Positions 45,079 to 53,076 of a DNA stretch of 64,000 nucleotides are shown here, in pieces. Source of the DNA: SP5GCR1 sp965199685 (GTDB lineage Bacteria > Pseudomonadota > Gammaproteobacteria > Poriferisulfidales > Oxydemutatoraceae). Within the stretch, counting starts at the first letter, position 1. Each line of letters opens with the position of its first letter. The notes below the pieces were generated by a model. It was given only the letters and a program-made list of their open reading frames with translations. It did no database searches and was not told the origin of the DNA. The DNA lies in contig OZ241323.1 of assembly GCA_965199685.1 (NCBI GenBank), positions 2,418,001 through 2,482,000 of the forward strand, given 5' to 3'. Both the position numbers and the translations under genes were made by a program.

Positions 45079-45477
45079 ATGAATTTTAAGTTTGATAGGG
45101 AGGCACTGGTTGATGCCACGCAACTAGGTTTCATTGCGTGTAGATGGCCAGCCCTGAAAGAACATACTTTAGCTATTTTTAATGCGGTTTGCGTTGCTCG
45201 TCCTGAGAGCCCGGTAGGCCTGATTGGCAAGACGATGGTCTACTTGAATTGTGACAACGACCCTGAGGGTGCGGTCGCTTTTCTTAAAAAACATAATGTA
45301 TCGGGTAGTTCGGGTGCGCTGGTTTGCCGGTCTTTCTTGGGCTTGTGCCTGTATCTTGCAAAACGGCGATCGGAAAGCGAGCAGGTACTCAAGGAAATGA
45401 TGGAGGCGAGCGACGGTGGCGACCCTGATGCAATGGATTTAGCCAACACTCTGTTAGAAGAACTCAGAGGAAGGTAA
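45079..45477 (+). CDS. TPR-like T3SS needle-chaperone candidate (SctG/HrpB1-like)
   Basis: A 132-residue helical protein with TPR-like helix pairs (RPESPVGLIGKTMVYLN; SFLGLCLYLAKRRSESEQVLKEM). YscG-type chaperones are short TPR proteins that hold the needle subunit before export and are often next to the needle gene, as here. The sequence is not close enough for certainty, and the HrpB1/HrpK group is another option. It starts 18 bases after the needle gene. Confidence 0.55.
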   Translation: MNFKFDREALVDATQLGFIACRWPALKEHTLAIFNAVCVARPESPVGLIGKTMVYLNCDNDPEGAVAFLKKHNVSGSSGALVCRSFLGLCLYLAKRRSESEQVLKEMMEASDGGDPDAMDLANTLLEELRGR

Positions 45478-45599
45478 GTGCCATAGCATTTGGCAACACT
45501 TCTCTACAGCAGCATGTCATTAGATAGTACTGCTGCTATGGGAACTATGAAGGGTTATTAGGGCCATTCGGCTTTTATACTAAAGCGAAGGAGGGCGCA

Positions 45600-45654
45600 A
45601 TGTATACTGAACATATAAGGAACATAAGCAAAGCATCGGGCTTTTAGCCCGATG
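45600..45654 (+). promoter_or_regulatory. Leader mini-ORF with overlapping hairpin before sctJ
   Basis: A 15-codon frame (MYTEHIRNISKASGF) at 45600-45647 has a good ribosome site (AAGGAGGGCGCA). It copies the start of sctJ, whose real N-terminus is MYTETHRED after AGGGGGGACA. Its stop codon lies in a perfect 9-bp stem-loop, CATCGGGCT-TTT-AGCCCGATG, at 45634-45654. A ribosome finishing the mini-ORF would melt the hairpin. This could set sctJ expression relative to the needle genes, or be a by-product of a small duplication. Confidence 0.45.
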
Positions 45655-45669
45655 GTCATAGGGGGGACA

Positions 45670-46542
45670 ATGTATACCGAAACACATAGGGAAGATAGAC
45701 CTAGGCACTGGTTGATATGGCAAAACGCCATGCTCAGATTGACATTCGCCGCATTATTATTGTTGCTGCTTGGTGGTTGTAAAGTAGAACTTTATACTGG
45801 CTTGCAAGAACAAGAGGGCAACGAAATGCTGGCACTGTTGCTCAAGCACGGCATCCAAAGCGAAAAACAGCCGGGCAAGGATAACATGGTTAGTCTATTC
45901 ATAGAGGAAGATCAAACGGCGCGGGCTGTTGAAATACTTAGCAGAAACGGCTATCCCAAAACTAGATTTTCAACGATTAACGATGTTTTCAGCGATGATG
46001 GTTTGGTGTCTACGCCCTTTGAAGAGCGAACCCGCTATATCTACGGTTTATCGCAGGAGGTTTCCGAGACTTTGTCTAAGATAGACGGCGTGTTGGTTGC
46101 TCGCGTGCATATTGTGTTACCTGCCGAGCCATCGTCTGGCATCGGCAATAAAAAAGTTGACTTTCCGGCTTCTGCATCGGTTTTTATCAAATATAACTCG
46201 GATTACGACTTAGATTCGTATATACCGCAGATAAAATCTATCGTCGCAAATGCCATAGAGGGACTCGCTTATCACCAAGTAAGTGTTTCTCTGTTCCCAG
46301 CGGAGAATGAAGCGCGTTCCGATTTTTATCCAGTTGAGTATCGTTCGGTTTTAGGCTTAAAAGTGAGTCCTGATTCAATCGGGCATCTATATGTTTTACT
46401 GACCGTACTAATCACCTTAATTTTTGCAGTGTTTTCAGGCAATATTTATTTATATATGGAACGAAAGGATAAAGTGAGTATGCAAGAGGAAGGTATCAAC
46501 GAATCCGAACCAGGCGTTAACAAGCAAGAGAGTGCCACATGA
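45670..46542 (+). CDS. sctJ: T3SS inner-membrane ring lipoprotein SctJ (YscJ/PrgK)
   Basis: The basal-body ring lipoprotein. The start at 45670 is chosen for its AGGGGGG ribosome site. An N-terminal hydrophobic helix ends in a lipobox (LLLLLGGC). Two ring domains follow (VELYTGLQEQEGNEMLALL; TPFEERTRYIYGLSQEVSETLSKIDGVLVARVHIVLP), matching the YscJ/FliF signature. A C-terminal membrane helix (LYVLLTVLITLIFAVFSG) and a charged tail close the protein, 290 residues in all. The stop overlaps the sctK start. Confidence 0.92.
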   Translation: MYTETHREDRPRHWLIWQNAMLRLTFAALLLLLLGGCKVELYTGLQEQEGNEMLALLLKHGIQSEKQPGKDNMVSLFIEEDQTARAVEILSRNGYPKTRFSTINDVFSDDGLVSTPFEERTRYIYGLSQEVSETLSKIDGVLVARVHIVLPAEPSSGIGNKKVDFPASASVFIKYNSDYDLDSYIPQIKSIVANAIEGLAYHQVSVSLFPAENEARSDFYPVEYRSVLGLKVSPDSIGHLYVLLTVLITLIFAVFSGNIYLYMERKDKVSMQEEGINESEPGVNKQESAT

Positions 46543-47189
46543 CCACAATGTCGGACGACACCTTGCGCCGGGTGATTGATTTCAATTTTTTCCCGTCATT
46601 GGAAATGGATGATAGTTGGTGGGAATCAAACTGGGTGGCTATTCCCTTGATTGCTCGTATCAGAGATGTTAAAGCTGCCCATCGCAAGTTATCCGATTTT
46701 ATTTTGGAGAGCTATCAAATGAAGCGAGAAAATTATTTTGACTTCGGGAGCCACGAACGACAAGCGGCTTTGCTGAGCAGTGTAGACTTGAAGGCTTTAC
46801 TTTACAAAATTGGTCTGGTCATAGAATCAAACACAATCGCGAATGTAATTGAAAGAAAGGCACAGCAAGCGATAAAAAAATCTTTGGGAGAAGCGGACTA
46901 TTTATACGCATTGAAGAATAGAATTTCTATCGATTATCCGCGTGCCTCAAACAAAGTTTTGCCCGCGATTGAGCAGACCAGCAGTGGCATCGATTTCAAG
47001 AATTATATACATAAAAGCGGCTTGCGTTGTCTACTTGGTCTACTTGACGATATGCCACAGGGGTTCATTCAGCGGTTATTATTTAAACTCCCCAAATCAT
47101 GGAGCGAGATTTCGCGTGGGAACGAGGACGATTATCAGGCAATTAGAACTTATTTGCCGCGTCTATTGAAGGAGATAAATACGCCATGA
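46539..47189 (+). CDS. sctK: T3SS accessory sorting-platform protein SctK
   Basis: A 216-residue soluble protein between sctJ and sctL, the standard place of SctK (YscK/HrpD-like). SctK proteins are poorly conserved; this one has a hydrophobic helical C-terminal half with GLRCLLGLLDDMP and an LPRLLKEI end. SctK links the cytoplasmic sorting platform to the inner-membrane ring. ATGA-type overlaps with sctJ before it and sctL after it indicate coupled translation. Confidence 0.7.
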   Translation: MTTMSDDTLRRVIDFNFFPSLEMDDSWWESNWVAIPLIARIRDVKAAHRKLSDFILESYQMKRENYFDFGSHERQAALLSSVDLKALLYKIGLVIESNTIANVIERKAQQAIKKSLGEADYLYALKNRISIDYPRASNKVLPAIEQTSSGIDFKNYIHKSGLRCLLGLLDDMPQGFIQRLLFKLPKSWSEISRGNEDDYQAIRTYLPRLLKEINTP

Positions 47190-47821
47190 GTGGGTTCACT
47201 TTAGTTAAAAATAAAAACATCAAAATACAGTCTCACAGCCGAGTATTGAAAGCCGAAGACTATACGATGGTTTTGCGCGCCGCAGATCTGGTGAAACAGG
47301 CTGAGAAGGAGGCACAGAAAATAGTTGACGATGCCAAAGCTGCTTACGAGAGCGAAAAAGCACGGGGTTATGAAGACGGCTCCGAAGAAGGAAAGGCTAA
47401 GCAATCGGAAAAAATGATTGGTGCGATGATAGAGTCGGTACATTATTTTTCTGAAGTGGAAAACAAACTGGTGGATATCGTAATGTCGTCAACCAAGAAA
47501 ATTTTGGATAGTTTTGACGATGTAGAACTGACCCAAGGCATAGTGAGGCAAGCCCTCGATAAAGTCCGCAACGAGAGCAAGATTACGTTGCGGGTTTATC
47601 CCGAACATGCTGATGCAGTGCGAACAAAACTCAGAGAAATTACCGCAAATTATGCCAACATCGGTTTTATAGATGTGGTTGCCGACAGCCACATTCCTGA
47701 GACTGCATGCAAGGTAGAAACCGAGATGGGGTCGGTTGACACCAGCGTAGATCTGCAACTGCGAGCCTTGCGCACCGCGTTGGCAAATAATTTTGCTTCT
47801 CAAGTAGCACTTTCTGAATGA
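47186..47821 (+). CDS. sctL: T3SS ATPase-regulating stator SctL
   Basis: A 211-residue FliH/SctL protein. The N-terminal extended part leads to a long coiled coil (AADLVKQAEKEAQKIVDDAKAAYESEKARGYEDG), with the typical GYxxGxxEG-like segment. A V-ATPase-E-like C-terminal domain ends RALRTALANNF. SctL connects the SctN ATPase to the sorting platform. It overlaps sctK by four bases. Confidence 0.85.
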   Translation: MSGFTLVKNKNIKIQSHSRVLKAEDYTMVLRAADLVKQAEKEAQKIVDDAKAAYESEKARGYEDGSEEGKAKQSEKMIGAMIESVHYFSEVENKLVDIVMSSTKKILDSFDDVELTQGIVRQALDKVRNESKITLRVYPEHADAVRTKLREITANYANIGFIDVVADSHIPETACKVETEMGSVDTSVDLQLRALRTALANNFASQVALSE

Positions 47822-47852
47822 TTGCTGACTTTGGAATCACTTGGTTAATACG

Positions 47853-48284
47853 ATGGTTAAACTCAATTTATTGTTAAAAGAATTTGCCGATCAGCACCAT
47901 TTGGATGAACCGACTCCGAATGAAAAAAGTATCTATCATTTAATCATTGACGATATGGAAGTCGCATGTTTTGAGAAATTAGGCAAGGGCTATTTTTATT
48001 CAGAGTTGATGACCCTACCGGCACAAAAGAATACGATGCCGACGGTACTGAAAAATTTGATGAACCATTCATTGGCAAGAATTAAGTCCCAGACATGTGG
48101 TTTGGGTTTGGATGCCGATAACAATTTAATTTTGTTTGAAAGATTTGATATGGATGTGATGAATCTATACGATTTCTCAGACCTACTTGAGAGGTTCGTC
48201 AATGCTTTAGAAGAGTATCGGCACTTTGTAGTTGCCGAGCCTAACGACCACCCCTCTACCAATACGATAATTATTACGCCTTAA
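47853..48284 (+). CDS. CesT-family type III secretion chaperone
   Basis: A 143-residue acidic protein with the class I chaperone pattern: an N-terminal helix (LNLLLKEFADQHHL), strands (YHLIIDDMEVACFEKL; YFYSELMTLP), a central helix with LMNHSLARI, then LGLDADNNLILFERFDM and a final helix (FSDLLERFVNALEEYRHFV). Such chaperones bind effectors or translocators before export. The ATG at 47853 is preferred over the TTG at 47841. No effector gene is recognised next to it. Confidence 0.78.
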   Translation: MVKLNLLLKEFADQHHLDEPTPNEKSIYHLIIDDMEVACFEKLGKGYFYSELMTLPAQKNTMPTVLKNLMNHSLARIKSQTCGLGLDADNNLILFERFDMDVMNLYDFSDLLERFVNALEEYRHFVVAEPNDHPSTNTIIITP

Positions 48285-48638
48285 CGGAGGACTGTTGAAA
48301 AAATACCGACATTGTATGAACCCAACCGCTTGCGCCATTGAATTATGCAAACCACCGGTAGGGGAGGGCTAACATGCCCTCCCTAAAGTACCGTTCTGCA
48401 CCAGGAGAACCGCTTGCGCCACTTGGTTTTGGTTCCCATAAATTGGGTGGTGTACGACTTTATTTTTGCAAACACAACGCGTTTCGGGAGGGCATGTTAG
48501 CCCTCCCCTACAGCTCAAGGATACTTTTTCAACAGCCCCGAATATTGTCTTTTTTGCAAGTGCAAATGGTTCTGCACAATGTTAAGCCGTTTGTGCTACT
48601 GCAACAAATGGCGGTTCTATTTTTTAACAGCTTAACGG
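48280..48638. repeat. Compound CTGTTGAAAAAGTA-family insertion in the T3SS operon
   Basis: An 8-base direct repeat CTTAACGG (48280-48287 and 48631-48638) flanks the element, as expected for a target duplication. Inside are a left end GGACTGTTGAAAAAATA, two GGGGAGGGCTAACATGCCCT-type cores, an internal TACTTTTTCAACAGCCCC, and a second part ending ATTTTTTAACAG. The frames seen inside are by-products of the repeat. It lies between the chaperone and phosphatase genes. Confidence 0.75.
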
Positions 48639-48680
48639 TTATCTGCATGGTTTTTAGAAGTAGCCGCAATTTTTAGTTTG

Positions 48681-51065
48681 ATGAAGACGCTACACATAAA
48701 AATACTATGGGGTTTGGGCTTTCCGGTAATTTTGTTCGTGATTGTATTATTGGTTGCAAACTTTTTTTATGTTGACTATCAAATTAGAGAGTTGACTGAT
48801 TCTTATGTCAACAGCATGGCTCTTGAAGTTGATAACAAACTCAACGTGCAGGTAAAAGAAGTGGAAGAATTGGCAAAAGTTGTCGCCGCTTACCTCAAAC
48901 AAGATATTGATATGAACAAAGCGCGCGTCCGGCCATTACTCGACAATCTGTTGGATGCCGACGAAAAATATGATGTTTTTATTGTTGATAAACCTCTGGT
49001 GATAGAGGGTTATATACAAGGCAACAATCGGTCAAAGATCCGTCAGCGAGACTTTAACAGTGCCGATGAATTACGCTACCGACATTATTACGAAATTGCT
49101 CAACGGCGCGATGTATGGAGTCGGCTGGTATTGGAAGACGGCAACTGGAAAACCAGCTATGTCGTCCCTTTCAGGGAGGCATCCAACCATAGCGACGGTA
49201 TTGTAGTCATTGATGTTTTGTTGTCCAGGCTAGTCAATAGACTTTTCAATATACAAATATCTGAGGATGCAACGATATTGTTTTTGGTGCATTTAGACAA
49301 CGGTGAAAAGAAGATGCTGATATTGGATACTTCAGCAAACAATGAATTTGCACAACTGCATTTCAACTTGCCGGATATGGCCGATAATGTCAACGATGTC
49401 GTGCCGATGCTTAGACTTTCGGAAGACACCACTCAAATAGACGACCCCATAGACGGCACCGGCAAAACATTCATTGCACAATTGCCAGCCAGCTTTAGTC
49501 CCAATGTACAACTTATAGTACTGTTGCCTAAAGAGAAGGTGTTTTCGTATATCTATCGTGCAAAACTTATAGAGTCGGCAACCGTGTTGATAGCTTTTTT
49601 AGGTTTGGTGTTGTTGATATTGCTGATTTCCAAGTCTATATCAAGACCAATTTCTGCCTTGACCCAAAGGGTGGAAGTTTTGGCGGCGGGCAATCTGAAC
49701 ATTAAATTTCCAGTAACCGATTCTTGTAAGGAGCTCAGTAGCTTATCGACCAACCTCAATCAAACGGTTACGCGTTTGAAAAATTATTTTTCTGACCTCA
49801 AACGAGTTACCGCAAAAAACGAGAGAATCAATAGCGAAATCAATATTTCTCACGATGTGCAGATGTCGCTGTTGCCGCGCCACAAGGCTGGCGATGGAAT
49901 CAACGATTTAGACATATACGGATGCACCTTGCCCGCCAAAGAAGTCGGGGGGGATTTTTACTATTTTTTCCAAATAGATAAAGACCGCACGGCTTTGCTT
50001 ATCGGAGATGTATCGGGCAAGGGCATGCCGGCGGCGATTATGATGGCAGTGTGTCTTAGCTTGTTCAAAGCACAAAGTGCCAACACGCCGCAACCCGATG
50101 CGTGCCTTCGCAAAATCAACCACTTTTTAATGCAGGAGAATTCTGAACAATCCGCTTTTGTGACTTTGTTCTACGCAATATTCAACACAGCCAATGGAGA
50201 ATTGAGCTATGCGAATGCTGGGCATAACCCGCCGTTGGTAGTGAGAAAGTCCGGCTCTGTAGAGTTATTGGATCAAAAACACGGTATTGCATTAGCGGTT
50301 TCTGAGAATCCTCATTATGAGATATGCACGCAATGGCTAGATTACGGCGATATGTTGTTGCTCTATACCGACGGTATTACCGAAGCACACGATATGAAAG
50401 AGCAAGAATTCGGAGAGCAGAGATTAATTGAATGTATCACTCGGCACAACGAAATTGCTGCCACCCAACCGGCAAGACGATGTGTACAAAATATCATCAA
50501 GCATGTCGCCCAGTTCACGCGAGGTTCTGTACAGTTTGACGATATGACTTTATTATGTGTAGTAAGACACAAAACTAGTGAAGACTTACCGAGTGTCGGT
50601 GTCGGGTCGTCAGCCGACGACCTTAAAGCGCATATTTCCGAATTGCGTGATCTGCAATTTAAGCATCAAATAAGTGTTCGCTACGATATACAAGAAATTG
50701 CTAAAATCATTGATTTGATTAACACTTTCTGCAACGATCATGGTGTTGAAAAAGAGGCAGCTACTGATCTGTGCGTTGCGACGGATGAGTTTATATCAAA
50801 CATCATCCGCCATAACGAAGCAGACGAGGATACCGAATTGATTAAGGCGCAACTCGCTAAAAAAGAAAGTACTTTGTTTTTGGTATTAGAGTATAAAGGA
50901 AAATCTTTTGATCCGTTGCAACCGCCCTCGCTTGATATACACGAGGATTGGCGCGAAAGACGCTTGGGGGGATTAGGCATCTACATCGGTCAACAACTGA
51001 CCGATTATAGTTCGTATGTCCACGCTAATGGCAGAAATATCTTGGTGATAGAAAAGAGGATATAG
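48681..51065 (+). CDS. Membrane PP2C phosphatase fused to an RsbW-like kinase domain
   Basis: A 794-residue regulator. A first membrane helix (about residues 8-28), a periplasmic sensor region of dCache type to about 300, and a second helix (ATVLIAFLGLVLLILLIS) are followed by a HAMP segment. A SpoIIE/RsbU-type PP2C phosphatase comes next (ISHDVQMSLLP; PAKEVGGDFYYFF; LLIGDVSGKGMPAAIMM; YANAGHNPPLV; LLYTDGITEA). The C-terminus is a HATPase domain like anti-sigma kinases (ATDEFISNIIRHNE; GGLGIYI). In Bordetella, separate BtrU phosphatase and BtrW kinase control T3SS by partner switching; here both activities are in one protein within the T3SS operon. The STAS partner is not in the window. Confidence 0.85.
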   Translation: MKTLHIKILWGLGFPVILFVIVLLVANFFYVDYQIRELTDSYVNSMALEVDNKLNVQVKEVEELAKVVAAYLKQDIDMNKARVRPLLDNLLDADEKYDVFIVDKPLVIEGYIQGNNRSKIRQRDFNSADELRYRHYYEIAQRRDVWSRLVLEDGNWKTSYVVPFREASNHSDGIVVIDVLLSRLVNRLFNIQISEDATILFLVHLDNGEKKMLILDTSANNEFAQLHFNLPDMADNVNDVVPMLRLSEDTTQIDDPIDGTGKTFIAQLPASFSPNVQLIVLLPKEKVFSYIYRAKLIESATVLIAFLGLVLLILLISKSISRPISALTQRVEVLAAGNLNIKFPVTDSCKELSSLSTNLNQTVTRLKNYFSDLKRVTAKNERINSEINISHDVQMSLLPRHKAGDGINDLDIYGCTLPAKEVGGDFYYFFQIDKDRTALLIGDVSGKGMPAAIMMAVCLSLFKAQSANTPQPDACLRKINHFLMQENSEQSAFVTLFYAIFNTANGELSYANAGHNPPLVVRKSGSVELLDQKHGIALAVSENPHYEICTQWLDYGDMLLLYTDGITEAHDMKEQEFGEQRLIECITRHNEIAATQPARRCVQNIIKHVAQFTRGSVQFDDMTLLCVVRHKTSEDLPSVGVGSSADDLKAHISELRDLQFKHQISVRYDIQEIAKIIDLINTFCNDHGVEKEAATDLCVATDEFISNIIRHNEADEDTELIKAQLAKKESTLFLVLEYKGKSFDPLQPPSLDIHEDWRERRLGGLGIYIGQQLTDYSSYVHANGRNILVIEKRI

Positions 51066-51066
51066 G

Positions 51067-51277
51067 ATCGATATGAGGGTGATATGAGACTGTTGAAAAA
51101 GTATTTCATGAACCGTAGGGGAGGGCTAACATGCCCTCCCGCAACGCGACGCGCTTGCACAAACGAAATCGTACACCACACAATTCATGGGAACCAAAAC
51201 CAAATGGCGCATAGCGGTTGGGTTCATACAATGACGGTACTTGTTCAACAGTCCCAATCGATACGAGGGTGATATGA
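51067..51277. repeat. 169-bp terminal-inverted-repeat element flanked by 21-bp direct repeats
   Basis: The element spans 51088-51256. Its ends are GACTGTTGAAAAAGTA and TACTTGTTCAACAGTC, inverted repeats with one mismatch. On either side is the same 21-base sequence (51067-51087 and 51257-51277, one difference), each copy containing GAGGGTGAT and ATGA. It carries the GGGGAGGGCTAACATGCCCT core and the GGCGCATAGCGGTT box. This is the clearest sign in the window that the repeat family has been mobile. Confidence 0.85.
51084..51272 (+). other. Element-borne ORF reading into the sctN start
   Basis: The upstream copy of the duplicated ribosome site and ATG opens a 62-codon frame that crosses the whole element without a stop. 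It ends TGA at 51270-51272, one base before the sctN ATG. The product (MRLLKKYFMNRRGGLTCPP...) has no protein-family look and is basic. It may matter only because translation through it would couple phosphatase and sctN translation. Confidence 0.4.
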
Positions 51278-52599
51278 ACACTAGTTTTAACTATATTACC
51301 GAAGCTCTAGAAGATACAATCGAGCGTACCGAGCTACTCGAAGTCTGTGGTTTTGTCTTAGAAGTCACCGGCACCTTGATACGTGCCGTCGTGCCGGGTG
51401 TCAAAATAGGCGAGCTTTGCACGCTACGAAACCCTGGCGAAAAAGGTTCGTTGATGGCGGAGGTTGTCGGTTTTGAAGACCGCCGTGTTTTGCTGACACC
51501 GATGGGTGAGATGCTAGGTATTTCCAATAGCACGCAGGTTTTACCGACCGGACATTCCCATAGAGTGCCAGTGGGTGCAGAGATTTTGGGGAGAGTACTG
51601 AACGGTTTGGGGCATCCTTTTGACGATGGCCCGGCTTTGGAAACCACTACCTTTTATCCGGTTTATGCAGATCCGCCAGAGCCGATGAAAAGAAAAATCA
51701 TTGATAAACCATTGCCTATGGGGTTAAAGGTCTTGGATGGTTTGCTGACCTGTGGCGAAGGGCAAAGAATGGGTATTTTTGCTGCTGCCGGCGGCGGTAA
51801 AAGCACCTTACTGTCAATGCTTGTTAGAAGTGCCGATGCCGATGTGACCGTACTTGCGTTGATCGGAGAACGAGGGCGAGAGGTGCGGGAGTTTATAGAA
51901 CGCGACATCGGTGCAGAAAATCTAAAACACTCCGTAGTGGTGGTGGCAACCTCGGATCGCCCTTCTATGGAGCGTGTCAAAGCAGCTTATGTTGCGACTG
52001 CGATTGCCGAGTATTTTAGAGATCAAGGCAAACGGGTTTTATTCTTGATGGATTCGGTGACACGGTTTGCTCGCGCCCAGCGCGAGATCGGACTGGCTGC
52101 CGGTGAACCACCGACGCGGCGAGGCTTCCCGCCGTCAGTTTTTGCGACCTTACCGCAACTGATGGAGCGCGCCGGGCAATCCGATAAAGGTTCCATTACC
52201 GCGCTATACACGGTGCTTGTAGAAGGCGACGATATGACCGAACCCGTTGCTGATGAAACTCGCTCAATATTAGATGGGCATATCATATTGTCGCGTCAGC
52301 TAGCCAGTGCAAACCATTATCCTGCAGTTGATGTATTAGCAAGCGTTAGTCGCGTGATGAGTGCCATCGTGGACAAGGAACATGTGCATTTGGCAGGGCG
52401 GATGCGTGAACTTCTTGCTAAATACAAAGAAGTGGAACTGTTGATCAAGATAGGCGAATACAAAGAAGGGAGCGATCAAGTGGCAGATGAGGCGGTGGCT
52501 AAAGTAGAGGCTATCAACGAATTTTTAACGCAAGGAGTGAACGAAGTTTTTTCGATGCAAGAAATTTTGGATGCGATGCACGCAGTGATAGAGGGTTGA
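51274..52599 (+). CDS. sctN: T3SS ATPase SctN
   Basis: A 441-residue F1-like ATPase that unfolds and releases substrates from chaperones at the export gate. The start at 51274 follows GAGGGTGAT. Walker A is the slightly unusual IFAAAGGGKSTLL near residue 170. Other signatures are VLALIGERGREVREFIE, RVLFLMDSVTRFARAQREIGLAAGEPPTRRG, the Walker B region, and ALYTVLVEGDDMTEPVADETRSILDGHI, all typical of SctN/FliI. It is followed by sctO after four bases. Confidence 0.94.
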   Translation: MNTSFNYITEALEDTIERTELLEVCGFVLEVTGTLIRAVVPGVKIGELCTLRNPGEKGSLMAEVVGFEDRRVLLTPMGEMLGISNSTQVLPTGHSHRVPVGAEILGRVLNGLGHPFDDGPALETTTFYPVYADPPEPMKRKIIDKPLPMGLKVLDGLLTCGEGQRMGIFAAAGGGKSTLLSMLVRSADADVTVLALIGERGREVREFIERDIGAENLKHSVVVVATSDRPSMERVKAAYVATAIAEYFRDQGKRVLFLMDSVTRFARAQREIGLAAGEPPTRRGFPPSVFATLPQLMERAGQSDKGSITALYTVLVEGDDMTEPVADETRSILDGHIILSRQLASANHYPAVDVLASVSRVMSAIVDKEHVHLAGRMRELLAKYKEVELLIKIGEYKEGSDQVADEAVAKVEAINEFLTQGVNEVFSMQEILDAMHAVIEG

Positions 52600-52603
52600 A
52601 TAA

Positions 52604-53074
52604 ATGACGGTATTATTGGATGAATTACTTCATGTTAAACGTTTGCGAGAAGACGAAGCGATAAAAGTAATGAAGGAGAAGCAACTGCAACTTGAACAGT
52701 GTCAGAAAATTTTGGATACCAAAATCGCCGAACACGACGACTATGTGGTATGGCGCAAAAAAGAGGAAAAACGCTTATACAAAGAAGTTTTAGACAAAGA
52801 AGTCCACGCATACAACCTCAATATTATGAGAGATCAGATTAAATTTTTTAGAGAAAAGCAACAACAACTTAAAGAAGAGATAGAAAAAGCGCGCACTGCA
52901 GTGGCCGATGCAACTGAGCATTTGGAGGAAGCTAGACACGCACGTATGGAAGCCTATAAAACGGTCAAGAAATACGAGGAGTATAGAGATATTATGCAAA
53001 CTATTGAAAATCGCGAAACCGAAAAGCGCGAAGAACTTGAAGCCGAAGAATTCAATATCCGCCCGGCACACTAA
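52604..53074 (+). CDS. sctO: T3SS stalk protein SctO
   Basis: A 156-residue, almost wholly coiled-coil protein rich in Lys and Glu (LLDELLHVKRLREDEAIKVM; YVVWRKKEEKRLYKEV; EEARHARMEAYKTVKKYEEY). SctO/FliJ inserts into the SctN ring like the gamma stalk of ATP synthase. The sequence class and the position between sctN and sctP identify it. Confidence 0.85.
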   Translation: MTVLLDELLHVKRLREDEAIKVMKEKQLQLEQCQKILDTKIAEHDDYVVWRKKEEKRLYKEVLDKEVHAYNLNIMRDQIKFFREKQQQLKEEIEKARTAVADATEHLEEARHARMEAYKTVKKYEEYRDIMQTIENRETEKREELEAEEFNIRPAH

Positions 53075-53076
53075 CG

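Noticed and set aside
48374..48676. 100-codon frame before the phosphatase gene
   Set aside because: It reads through two repeat elements (same peptide fragments appear in other copies) and has no protein-family features.
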